DNA from: Novosphingobium sp. UBA6722
Lineage (GTDB): Bacteria; Pseudomonadota; Alphaproteobacteria; Sphingomonadales; Sphingomonadaceae
Reading direction: 5' to 3'
Assembly (NCBI GenBank): GCA_002454125.1
Contig: DKII01000120.1
Coordinates: forward strand, 426 to 11,869
DNA length: 11,444 nt
Below, one piece after another: positions 5,277 through 11,444 of this stretch. The notes under the pieces were generated by a model. That model ran no database searches. It was not told where the DNA came from and was given only the letters and a program-made list of their open reading frames with translations. A program made the position numbers and the translations under genes. Numbering within the stretch: the first letter of the stretch is position 1; every line of letters begins with the position of its first letter.

Positions 5277-7094
5277 ATGCCGCCCGAAAAACCGACCGAC
5301 AAGACCGCCCGCCACGATGGCTGGGGCACGCTGCGGCGCTTCCTGCCCTATCTGTGGCCGGAACATGACTGGAAGCTGCGCGCCCGGATTGTCGGTGCGC
5401 TGCTGCTGATTCTGCTGTCCACCGCGACCCAGTTCAGCCTGCCCTATTTCCTGAAATGGGCCATCGACGCGATGAACGTCACTGGCAACCGGGTGGCGAC
5501 CTTCGCCATGCTGTTCGTGCTGGCCTATTCGGCGGCGCGGCTGGGCGGCGTGGTGTTCGATAACCTGCGCAACATCGTGTTTGAACGGGTAGGCCAGCAG
5601 GCGACGGCAAACCTGGCCGAGAATGTCTTCAACCGGCTGCACCGACTGTCGCTGCGCTTCCACCTGGCGCGGCGCACCGGCGAGGTCACCAAGGTGATCG
5701 AACGCGGGACCAAGAGCATCGATACGATGCTCTATTTCATGCTGTTCAACATTGCCCCCACGATCATCCTGCTCGTCGGGGTGGCGGTGATCTTCTACCT
5801 CAACTTCGGCTGGCCGCTGGTGATTGCTACGGCGATTGCCGTGGTGGCCTATAGCTGGGTTACCCGCGCGATCACCGAATGGCGCACGGCGCTGCGCGAA
5901 CAGATGAACCGGCTCGATGGCCAGGCGCTGTCACGCGCGGTGGATTCGCTGCTGAACTACGAGACAGTGAAATACTTCAACGCCGAGGCGCGTGAGGAAG
6001 CGCGCTATGCCCAGGCGACCCAGGCCTATGCCAAGGCGGCCGTGAAGAGCGAGAACAGCCTGGGCCTGCTCAACATTGCACAGTCGGTGATCACCAACCT
6101 GCTGATGGCCGTGGCCATGGCGCTGACGGTCTATGGCTGGGCGCGCGGCGAATACAGCGCCGGGCAGCTGGTCTTCGTCCAGACCTACCTTGCCCAGCTG
6201 TTCCGCCCGCTCGACATGCTGGGCATGGTCTATCGCACGATCCGCCAGGGCCTGACCGACATGGCCGACATGTTTCGGCTGATCGATACCGATATCGAAG
6301 TGCGCGATGCGCCCGGCGCGCCGGCGCTGGTGGTGAAGCGCCCCACCCTGACCTTTGATAATGTCGTCTTCGGCTATGAGCGCGACCGCACAATCCTGAG
6401 CGGCCTGTCGTTCGAAGTGCCCGCCGGCAGCCAGGTTGCCGTGGTCGGCCCCTCGGGCGCGGGCAAGAGCACGATCGCGCGGCTGGTCTTCCGGTTCTAT
6501 GATCCGTGGTCGGGCCGGATCCTGATCGACGGGCAGGACATTGTTCAGGTTACCCAGGCGAGCCTGCGCGCCCATATCGGCATCGTCCCGCAGGATTCGG
6601 TGCTGTTCAATGACACCATCGGCTACAACATTGCCTATGGCCGCGATGGCGCCGGCCTGGCCGAGGTTGAGCAGGCTGCCCGCGACGCGGCACTGATGGA
6701 CCTGATCGGCCGCCTGCCGCAGGGTTTCGAAACCGAAGTGGGCGAACGTGGGCTCAAGCTGTCGGGCGGGGAAAAACAGCGCGTTGCCATCGCCCGGACG
6801 CTGGTCAAGAACCCGCCGATCCTGCTGCTTGACGAGGCGACTTCGGCGCTGGACACCCGCACCGAGCAGGACGTGCTGGCCACGCTCCACCGCGTCAGCT
6901 CTGGCCGCACGTCGCTGTCGATCGCCCACCGGCTTTCGACTATTGCCGATGCCGACACGATCCTGGTGCTGAACGCCGGGCAACTGGCTGAATCCGGGAC
7001 CCATGCCGAACTGCTGCGCCGCGACGGGCTCTATGCCGAAATGTGGGCGCGCCAGGCCGAGGCAACCGAACAGGTGGACGTGGCTGCCGAATGA
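5277..7094 (+). CDS. atm1: Atm1-type ABC exporter (permease-ATPase half-transporter)
   Basis: A 605-residue half-transporter: a six-helix membrane domain (about 35-325), then an ATPase domain with Walker A GPSGAGKST (391-399), Q-loop Q439, signature LSGGEKQ (495-501), Walker B ILLLDEA (515-521) and switch H551. The membrane domain has the Atm1/HMT1 hallmark FHLARRTGEVTKVIERGTKS (128-147). Residues Y192, R203, R207, N266, Q269, M314, G316, M317 and R320 line up, with a constant shift of 3, with the glutathione-contacting residues I recall for Novosphingobium aromaticivorans NaAtm1, which is almost the same length. The homodimer should sit in the inner membrane and export glutathione conjugates, such as metal-mercaptide or persulfide forms, using ATP. 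The ATG at 5277 has an unusual upstream region (possible leaderless start). The stop overlaps the lipid-kinase start (ATGA). Confidence 0.93.
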   Translation: MPPEKPTDKTARHDGWGTLRRFLPYLWPEHDWKLRARIVGALLLILLSTATQFSLPYFLKWAIDAMNVTGNRVATFAMLFVLAYSAARLGGVVFDNLRNIVFERVGQQATANLAENVFNRLHRLSLRFHLARRTGEVTKVIERGTKSIDTMLYFMLFNIAPTIILLVGVAVIFYLNFGWPLVIATAIAVVAYSWVTRAITEWRTALREQMNRLDGQALSRAVDSLLNYETVKYFNAEAREEARYAQATQAYAKAAVKSENSLGLLNIAQSVITNLLMAVAMALTVYGWARGEYSAGQLVFVQTYLAQLFRPLDMLGMVYRTIRQGLTDMADMFRLIDTDIEVRDAPGAPALVVKRPTLTFDNVVFGYERDRTILSGLSFEVPAGSQVAVVGPSGAGKSTIARLVFRFYDPWSGRILIDGQDIVQVTQASLRAHIGIVPQDSVLFNDTIGYNIAYGRDGAGLAEVEQAARDAALMDLIGRLPQGFETEVGERGLKLSGGEKQRVAIARTLVKNPPILLLDEATSALDTRTEQDVLATLHRVSSGRTSLSIAHRLSTIADADTILVLNAGQLAESGTHAELLRRDGLYAEMWARQAEATEQVDVAAE

Positions 7095-7939
7095 GGATCG
7101 CGCTGGTTTACCATCCGCGGATGGCCCGGCCGCGGCTGGCCAAGGTCGCCCGGCTGATGCGAGTGCTCGATGCGCGCGGCCATATCACCAGCCTGCATGA
7201 CAGCATGACATTCGACGCGGACCGCGATGCCCCGCGGGCCGACCTGCTTTGCATTTGCGGCGGCGATGGCACGGCGCAACTGGTAATCGCCCGGCAGGCC
7301 GATCCGGCCGCCCTGCCCCCGGTGGCGATCTATCCCACCGGCACGATCAACCTGCTGGCGCGCGAGCTGGGCTATCCGGCCGACCCGGTCAAGTTCGCCC
7401 TGCGGCTGGAGCAGGCCAGCGAAGCCCGCCCGGTGCCGCTGGCCACGATCAACGGCCGCGCGTTCCTGTGCTGCATTTCGGTCGGGGCCGATGCCCATGC
7501 GGTGGCTGGATTGTCCGAAGGGCTGAAGGCCCGGATCGGGCGGCTGGCCTATGTTGCGGCCATGGCCCAGGTGTTGCTGAACTGGCGCCGCCATCCGATC
7601 GAGGTCGAACACGACAACGGCTCGTTCACCGCCGAAGCGATCTTCATCCTGCGCGGCCGGTTCTATGCCGGGCCGTGGACGCTCGATCATGCCGCCAGCC
7701 TCACCGAGGACCACATGCGGATATTGGCGCTGCCCACCGCCCGCCGCCGCGACGTGGCGCGGGTGGCGCTACATGCCCTGCTTGGCGGCAAGCGTCCTGC
7801 TGCCCATTGGCATTCAGTTGCCTCCAAGCGCCTGAGCGTGCGCGGCGCCGAGGCCGTTGCCGTGCAGATCGATGGCGATCACGCTGGTACCACCCCGCTC
7901 GAGATCGCGATGACCGCGCACACGGTACGCTTTGCTTAG
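7091..7939 (+). CDS. Diacylglycerol kinase family lipid kinase
   Basis: The start is taken at 7091, overlapping the exporter stop as ATGA, because the kinase domain begins at once (MRIALVYHPR) and an upstream in-frame ATG would only add 16 residues read from the exporter's 3' end. The 282-residue protein has ICGGDGT (55-61), the phosphate-binding motif of the DAGK catalytic domain, then IYPTGTINLLARELG (80-94), the second conserved motif, and near the C-terminus VQIDGDHAG, the usual end of the family's beta domain. It should phosphorylate a lipid hydroxyl with ATP at the inner membrane: diacylglycerol, or in a sphingolipid-making bacterium possibly a sphingoid base or ceramide. No membrane helix is evident. 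A 6-bp stem with a TCCG loop (7946-7961) follows the stop, inside the convergent gene, and might act as a weak terminator. Confidence 0.9.
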   Translation: MRIALVYHPRMARPRLAKVARLMRVLDARGHITSLHDSMTFDADRDAPRADLLCICGGDGTAQLVIARQADPAALPPVAIYPTGTINLLARELGYPADPVKFALRLEQASEARPVPLATINGRAFLCCISVGADAHAVAGLSEGLKARIGRLAYVAAMAQVLLNWRRHPIEVEHDNGSFTAEAIFILRGRFYAGPWTLDHAASLTEDHMRILALPTARRRDVARVALHALLGGKRPAAHWHSVASKRLSVRGAEAVAVQIDGDHAGTTPLEIAMTAHTVRFA

Positions 7940-8139
7940 CGCTTGAGGACGTCCGCGTCCTGCCAGACCACTGCCTGGGCGGCCTTCATAAAGCCGCCCT
8001 CCTCATCCCAGGCGAGGGTCGGCGAGCCATAGAGCCGCCAGCCCTGCTCCAACGCTTCGGACACACGCTCGCAAAAGGCGCGGTCATCCTTGCCGGTCAG
8101 CAGGCGGTAGATCGGGCGGTCATCAGGCGGTGTGCTCAT
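7936..8139 (-). CDS. DUF1737 family small protein
   Basis: A 67-residue cytoplasmic protein with the DUF1737 pattern: YRLLTG (11-16), then DDRAFCERVSEALEQGW (18-34), LYGSP (36-40) and a final AQAVVW (54-59). The family is found widely in proteobacteria as short stand-alone proteins and has no established function. It begins 4 nt after the M16 peptidase stop, and the last bases of that gene plus the gap (AGGGG) act as its ribosome-binding site, so it is almost certainly co-transcribed and coupled with the peptidase. Its TAA stop overlaps the stop of the convergent lipid kinase (TTAG). Confidence 0.85.
   Translation of the reverse strand: MSTPPDDRPIYRLLTGKDDRAFCERVSEALEQGWRLYGSPTLAWDEEGGFMKAAQAVVWQDADVLKR
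7946..7961 (+). terminator. Short hairpin after the lipid kinase stop
   Basis: AGGACG (7946-7951) pairs with CGTCCT (7956-7961) around a TCCG tetraloop, starting 6 nt after the kinase TAG. There is no T-run, and the stem lies in the 3' coding end of the convergent DUF1737 gene, so it may simply be codon coincidence. It is the only terminator-like structure between these convergent genes. Confidence 0.25.
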
Positions 8140-8143
8140 GCCC

Positions 8144-10981
8144 CTATTTCGCCCCCAATGTCGGGCTCGACAAGTCCAGATCGCTGGCCTTGATCACCGT
8201 GACCTCGCCGCGCAGGGCCTTGAGCTTGTCCAGGAACTGGCTGGCATTGCCAACGATCAGCAGCGTGGCCTGATCTGGCACCACATAGCGCGCAGCAGCG
8301 GCATTGACGGCTGCCGGATCCGCTGCGGCCAGCCGCTGGGGGAACTGCAGGGCTTCGCTGGGCGGCAGCCCCTGTTGCAGCAGGTTGCCAACGGTCCCGG
8401 CAAAGCCGTTGCTGGTTTCCAGCGCGCGTTGCGTCGCCCCGCCCAGGAACAGGCGGCGCTTTTCCAGTGCATCGGCTGCAATCGGCTCACGCCCAAGCCG
8501 CGCGAACTCGTCTAGGAAGACCTTGGCGACATCGGCCGCGCTTTCGTTCTTGGTCTGGGCGCTGGCGGTCAACAGGCCGGCTTCGGCGCGGGTCGAAAGG
8601 CTGGAATAGGCGCCATAGGACAGGCCGCGCTTGGTCCGCACTTCCTCGAACAGGCGGCCGTTGGAGCCGACGCCTAGCACGGCATTGGCCAGCAACAGCG
8701 GGACATAGTCCGCCTGGCCCCGCCCAGTCCCGCGCACGGCGGCATAGACGGCGGCCTGCCCGGCCTCGGGCATGTCGATCACCACGGTACGGGCCGCGCC
8801 AGCCGCGCCGGACCGGCTGGTTACCGGGACGGGTGCCGGGCTGGCCACGCGCCAGTCAGCGAACAGCTTGTCGGCCAGGGCATTGGCGGCAGCGGCATCG
8901 ATCCCGCCCGAAACGATCACCTTGGTCGCCGCAGGGTGCCACCAGGTCTGGCGGTGCGCGACCAGATCGTCGCGGGTCAGGCGGCCCAGGCTATCTGGCG
9001 TGCCGCCAGCCAGCGTGCCATAGGGCGCCGCGCCATAGACCACCGGCTGAAGCGCCAGTGCGCCAAGCGAGCCCGGATCCTTCAGCGCCACTTTCAACCC
9101 ATCTAGCGCGCGCTTGCGTTCGCGCTGGAACTCTTCCTCCGGGAAGCTGGCATTGCGCAGGATATCGGCCAGGACCTCCCCCGCCGCCGCCAGGTTTGCG
9201 GTCGGTGCGGTAACGGTCAGCAAGCCGCCTTCGGCTCCGGCAGTAGCGCCCAGGCTGGCCCCCAGGCTCTCCATCTTGGCCGCGATCTGCTGGGACGACA
9301 GCGTCGCCGTACCCTTGGTCGCAAGGTTGGCGGCGAACTGCGCGATCCCGGCCTTGTCGCGCGGATCGCTGATCGCGCCGCCGGGCAGCAGCACGGTGAG
9401 CGTAGCGACCGGCACGGTGCCGGTCTGGGCGGTGACCACGGTCACCCCGTTATCGAGCTTGCGTTCGGCAATGACCGGCTGGCGCAGCGGCGGCGCAGCG
9501 CCGGGTGCAGGCGGTGCCTGGCGCTCCTTCTCGTCCTTGAGCTTGAGCGGCTCGCCCGTGGCGGGTGCCACGCTGGCAAAGGTTGGCATCGGTGCGGGAT
9601 TGGCCCAGGCCTTGGGGTTTTCCGGCCCCTGGGTATAGCGCAGCTCAACCTTGGCCTCGGGCGCGTAATACTTGCGCGCCACGCGCAGCACATCGGCCGC
9701 GGTGACCTTGCCGATCGCTGCCAGCCGCTTGTCGGCGGCGGCCGGATCGCCGGTGATGACCAGCGCCTCGCCCAGTTCGAACCCCCGGCCCTGCGCTGTT
9801 TCGCGGCGGCTCAGCGACTGGGAGAGCAGTTCGTTCTTAGCCTCGGCCAGCTCGGCAGCGGTAACCGGTTCGGTCCGCATGCGCTCGATCTCGGCATAGA
9901 GGAGCTTCAGCACCTCGTCGGCATTGCTCGCCGGACTGACCGCCGCAAAGGCGGCGGCGCGGCCAATCTCGCGCGAGAAGCTGGTGAATTGGAAGGCCTG
10001 GCTGCTCTTGCCGGTGCGGACCAGCGCGGCATAGAGGCGGCTGTTGTCGCCCTGGGTCAGCACCGCATCCATCACTTCGATCGCCGCCGCATCGGGTGAC
10101 GTTGCGGCAGGCAGCTTCCAGCTGGCCCCGACCATCGGCAGCGGCACGCTGGGCGCGGTAATATCGACCCGGCGCGGCGCGGTGCGGGCCGGCTCCTTGG
10201 CGGTGATCGCCAGCGAGACTGGCTTGGCACGTTTGGGGATCGCGCCGAAATAGCGATCGACCAGGCCCTTCAGCTGCTTGGTCTCGAAATTGCCCGAAAC
10301 GATCAGGGTTGCCGTATCGGGGCCATAATAGGCTTCGTGGAAGGCCCGCGCGTCGTCGAGCTTGGCGGCATCGAGCTGCTCGATCGAGCCGATCACCGAG
10401 CGGCGCTGCGGCATCACGTCAAAGGCGTTTTCCGGCAGGGCGAAGAAGAACAGGCGGCCATAGGGCTGGGCCAGCACGCGCTGGCGCAGCTCTTCCTTGA
10501 CGATGCTGCGCTCCCGCTCGAACACCTCGCTGTCCACCACCGGGCGGGCCATGCGCTCGGCATGGGTCCACAGCAGGGTTTCGAGATACTGCGCCGGGAC
10601 CGTCTCGTAATAATTGGTCCGGTCATCGCTGGTCGAGGCATTGCGCACCCCGCCGACATCCTCGGTCAGCCGGTTGATCATGTTGTAGGGCATGTTCACC
10701 GTCTTGCGGCTGAGGATATGCTCGAACAGGTGGGCAAAGCCCGAGCGGCCTTCGGGATCATGCTTGCCGCCCACGCCGTACCACATCGAAACCAGCACGT
10801 TGGCGGTCGCTGGATCGGGGATGGCAATCACGGTCAGCCCGTTTTTGAGCTGCCATTGGGTATATTCGATCTTGGGCGCCTTTACGGCCGGCGCAGCAGC
10901 CGGCGCGGCCTCCTTGGCATGGAGCGGGGCGGCCAACGGCAGGATCAGCAGCGCGGCGGCGGCAAGCAGGCGAGATTTCAT
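8144..10981 (-). CDS. Exported M16 family zinc metallopeptidase (two-domain)
   Basis: A 945-residue protein with a signal peptide (1-22, cleavage likely after LHA). The N-terminal half is an active M16 unit: GFAHLFEH (81-88) is the inverted zinc motif HxxEH (ligands H84, H88; catalytic E87) and E164 in KEELRQR is the third ligand, 76 residues later as in the family. The GVRNASTSDDRTNYY-type segment (110-125) is also conserved. A Pro/Ala-rich charged linker (about 455-500) leads to a second M16 unit that has lost the site: the aligned segment reads GIAQFAAN (545-552). That half keeps the substrate-binding R785/Y789 pair (RGLSYG). So it is a catalytic half fused to a non-catalytic half, likely a clamshell chamber degrading peptides in the periplasm. 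SD AAGGGG lies 8 nt before the ATG but can be paired (see hairpin). DUF1737 follows in the same transcript. Confidence 0.93.
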   Translation of the reverse strand: MKSRLLAAAALLILPLAAPLHAKEAAPAAAPAVKAPKIEYTQWQLKNGLTVIAIPDPATANVLVSMWYGVGGKHDPEGRSGFAHLFEHILSRKTVNMPYNMINRLTEDVGGVRNASTSDDRTNYYETVPAQYLETLLWTHAERMARPVVDSEVFERERSIVKEELRQRVLAQPYGRLFFFALPENAFDVMPQRRSVIGSIEQLDAAKLDDARAFHEAYYGPDTATLIVSGNFETKQLKGLVDRYFGAIPKRAKPVSLAITAKEPARTAPRRVDITAPSVPLPMVGASWKLPAATSPDAAAIEVMDAVLTQGDNSRLYAALVRTGKSSQAFQFTSFSREIGRAAAFAAVSPASNADEVLKLLYAEIERMRTEPVTAAELAEAKNELLSQSLSRRETAQGRGFELGEALVITGDPAAADKRLAAIGKVTAADVLRVARKYYAPEAKVELRYTQGPENPKAWANPAPMPTFASVAPATGEPLKLKDEKERQAPPAPGAAPPLRQPVIAERKLDNGVTVVTAQTGTVPVATLTVLLPGGAISDPRDKAGIAQFAANLATKGTATLSSQQIAAKMESLGASLGATAGAEGGLLTVTAPTANLAAAGEVLADILRNASFPEEEFQRERKRALDGLKVALKDPGSLGALALQPVVYGAAPYGTLAGGTPDSLGRLTRDDLVAHRQTWWHPAATKVIVSGGIDAAAANALADKLFADWRVASPAPVPVTSRSGAAGAARTVVIDMPEAGQAAVYAAVRGTGRGQADYVPLLLANAVLGVGSNGRLFEEVRTKRGLSYGAYSSLSTRAEAGLLTASAQTKNESAADVAKVFLDEFARLGREPIAADALEKRRLFLGGATQRALETSNGFAGTVGNLLQQGLPPSEALQFPQRLAAADPAAVNAAAARYVVPDQATLLIVGNASQFLDKLKALRGEVTVIKASDLDLSSPTLGAK

Positions 10982-11019
10982 GGCAAGGTCCCCTTTGTTG
11001 CCAAGGGGTTTAGCTTGCC
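10982..11019 (-). promoter_or_regulatory. 5' UTR hairpin that masks the M16 ribosome-binding site
   Basis: In the minus-strand RNA, GGCAAG (from 11014-11019) can pair with CTTGCC (10982-10987), and inside it CCCCTT (11003-11008) with AAGGGG (10990-10995), with a 7-nt loop (10996-11002). The bulge is 5 nt on one side and 2 nt on the other. AAGGGG is the Shine-Dalgarno sequence and the outer arm ends right at the ATG, so the fold would block initiation. Whether it forms and controls translation is inferred. Confidence 0.45.
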
Positions 11020-11041
11020 TTGGGGCCAGCGCAACGGCCCA

Positions 11042-11068
11042 GCCGGGCGGCTCGACGAACCGCCCGGC
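11042..11068 (-). terminator. GC-rich hairpin after hslU
   Basis: GCCGGGCGG (11042-11050) and CCGCCCGGC (11060-11068) form a perfect 9-bp stem with a 9-nt loop, beginning 15 nt after the hslU stop. There is no T-run on the minus side, so it would be a non-canonical terminator or a 3'-end stabiliser. The motif GCTCGACGA occurs at 11050-11058, overlapping the loop, and again at 11071-11079 near the stop codon. Confidence 0.55.
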
Positions 11069-11083
11069 AAGCTCGACGAGCGA

Positions 11084-11444
11084 CTAGAGGATGTACTTCG
11101 ACAGGTCGGTATCGCGCGCCAGGCCGGCGAGCCGCGCGTTCACATAGTCCTCGTCGATGGTCACCGTCTCACCCTCGCGGTCCTCGGCTTCGAAGCTGAG
11201 GTCCTCAAGCAGCTTTTCCATGACGGTCTGCAGGCGGCGGGCGCCGATATTCTCGACCGCCTCGTTCACCTGCGCGGCGATCCGGGCGACGGCGCGCACG
11301 GCCTCGGGCGTGAAGTTCACGGTCACCTTCTCGGTTCCCAGCAGCGCCTTGTACTGTTCAACCAGGTTGGCGCGGGTTTCGGCGAGGATGCGGACGAAGT
11401 CTTCCTCTGACAGCGCCTTAAGCTCGACCCGGATCGGCAGGCGG
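11084..11444 (-). CDS. hslU: HslU, ATPase subunit of the HslUV protease (C-terminal part, 5' end cut)
   Basis: The frame is open from the right window edge (first full codon at 11443) to TAG at 11084-11086, giving about 119 residues. The sequence RLPIRVELKALSEEDF, then RANLVEQYKALLGTE, the sensor-2-region run GARRLQTVMEKLLEDLSF and the C-terminal DLSKYIL tail match the C-terminal domain of HslU. HslU is the AAA+ unfoldase that feeds proteins into the HslV peptidase; its C-terminal tail inserts between HslV subunits to switch them on, and that tail is intact here. The Walker motifs, and hslV, which normally lies upstream in the operon, are outside the window. An internal ATG at 11326 is not the start. 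Confidence 0.95.
   Translation of the reverse strand, partial: RLPIRVELKALSEEDFVRILAETRANLVEQYKALLGTEKVTVNFTPEAVRAVARIAAQVNEAVENIGARRLQTVMEKLLEDLSFEAEDREGETVTIDEDYVNARLAGLARDTDLSKYIL

Noticed and set aside
5931..7004. 357-codon minus-strand frame inside the ABC exporter
   Set aside because: Antisense to a gene with all ABC motifs intact; low-complexity His/Gln/Arg/Gly-rich sequence.
7043..7090. Upstream ATG extending the lipid kinase by 16 residues
   Set aside because: The extension is read out of frame from the exporter's 3' end and is Gly/Arg-rich; the ATGA overlap at 7091 fits the family N-terminus.
10337..11410. 357-codon plus-strand frame
   Set aside because: Antisense to the M16 zinc site and to hslU, both clearly coding on the minus strand.
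1..11444. CRISPR array, insertion sequence, att site, tRNA or toxin-antitoxin genes
   Set aside because: No spaced direct repeats, transposase or integrase motifs, terminal inverted repeats or tRNA cloverleaf were seen on either strand.

Overview
The window is an ordinary-looking chromosomal segment from a GC-rich alphaproteobacterium, most likely a sphingomonad (Novosphingobium/Erythrobacteraceae-like). This rests on the 5' part of the 16S rRNA on the minus strand, the high GC content, and an Atm1-type exporter that keeps the substrate-pocket residues I recall for Novosphingobium aromaticivorans NaAtm1. I see no mobile element, CRISPR array, tRNA or phage gene.

Layout. 1-252 is the 5' end of a 16S rRNA gene read leftwards. 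253-812 holds the rrn leader (boxA, a long leader hairpin), a consensus-like rrn promoter at 596-624, a T-tailed hairpin behind it and a tight 13-bp palindrome. Divergent from the rRNA operon, 813-3289 is a two-gene surface-polysaccharide unit: a family-2 glycosyltransferase coupled by an ATGA overlap to a Wzx-like flippase. It meets a convergent, unassigned GT-A-fold glycosyltransferase (3286-4206, minus) with overlapping stop codons. 4339-5241 is an exported aspartic protease with two retropepsin repeats in one chain. 5277-7939 is an Atm1-type ABC exporter coupled by another ATGA overlap to a diacylglycerol-kinase-family lipid kinase. This again runs into a convergent unit with overlapping stops: an exported 945-residue M16 metallopeptidase (8144-10981, minus) followed 4 nt later by a small DUF1737 protein (7936-8139, minus). 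The right edge (11084-11444, minus) is the C-terminal part of HslU, with a GC-rich hairpin after its stop.

How the genes relate. The left part is growth-rate-controlled rRNA transcription next to envelope-polysaccharide assembly. The middle and right parts are envelope and stress housekeeping: export of glutathione conjugates or persulfides, lipid phosphorylation, periplasmic proteolysis and HslUV cytosolic proteolysis. No single new system stands out. The best leads are the two-repeat retropepsin, a hairpin that would hide the ribosome-binding site of the M16 peptidase, a CCTAGA box at the same distance before two poorly SD-led genes (possible leaderless starts), and the uncharacterised glycosyltransferase at 3286-4206.
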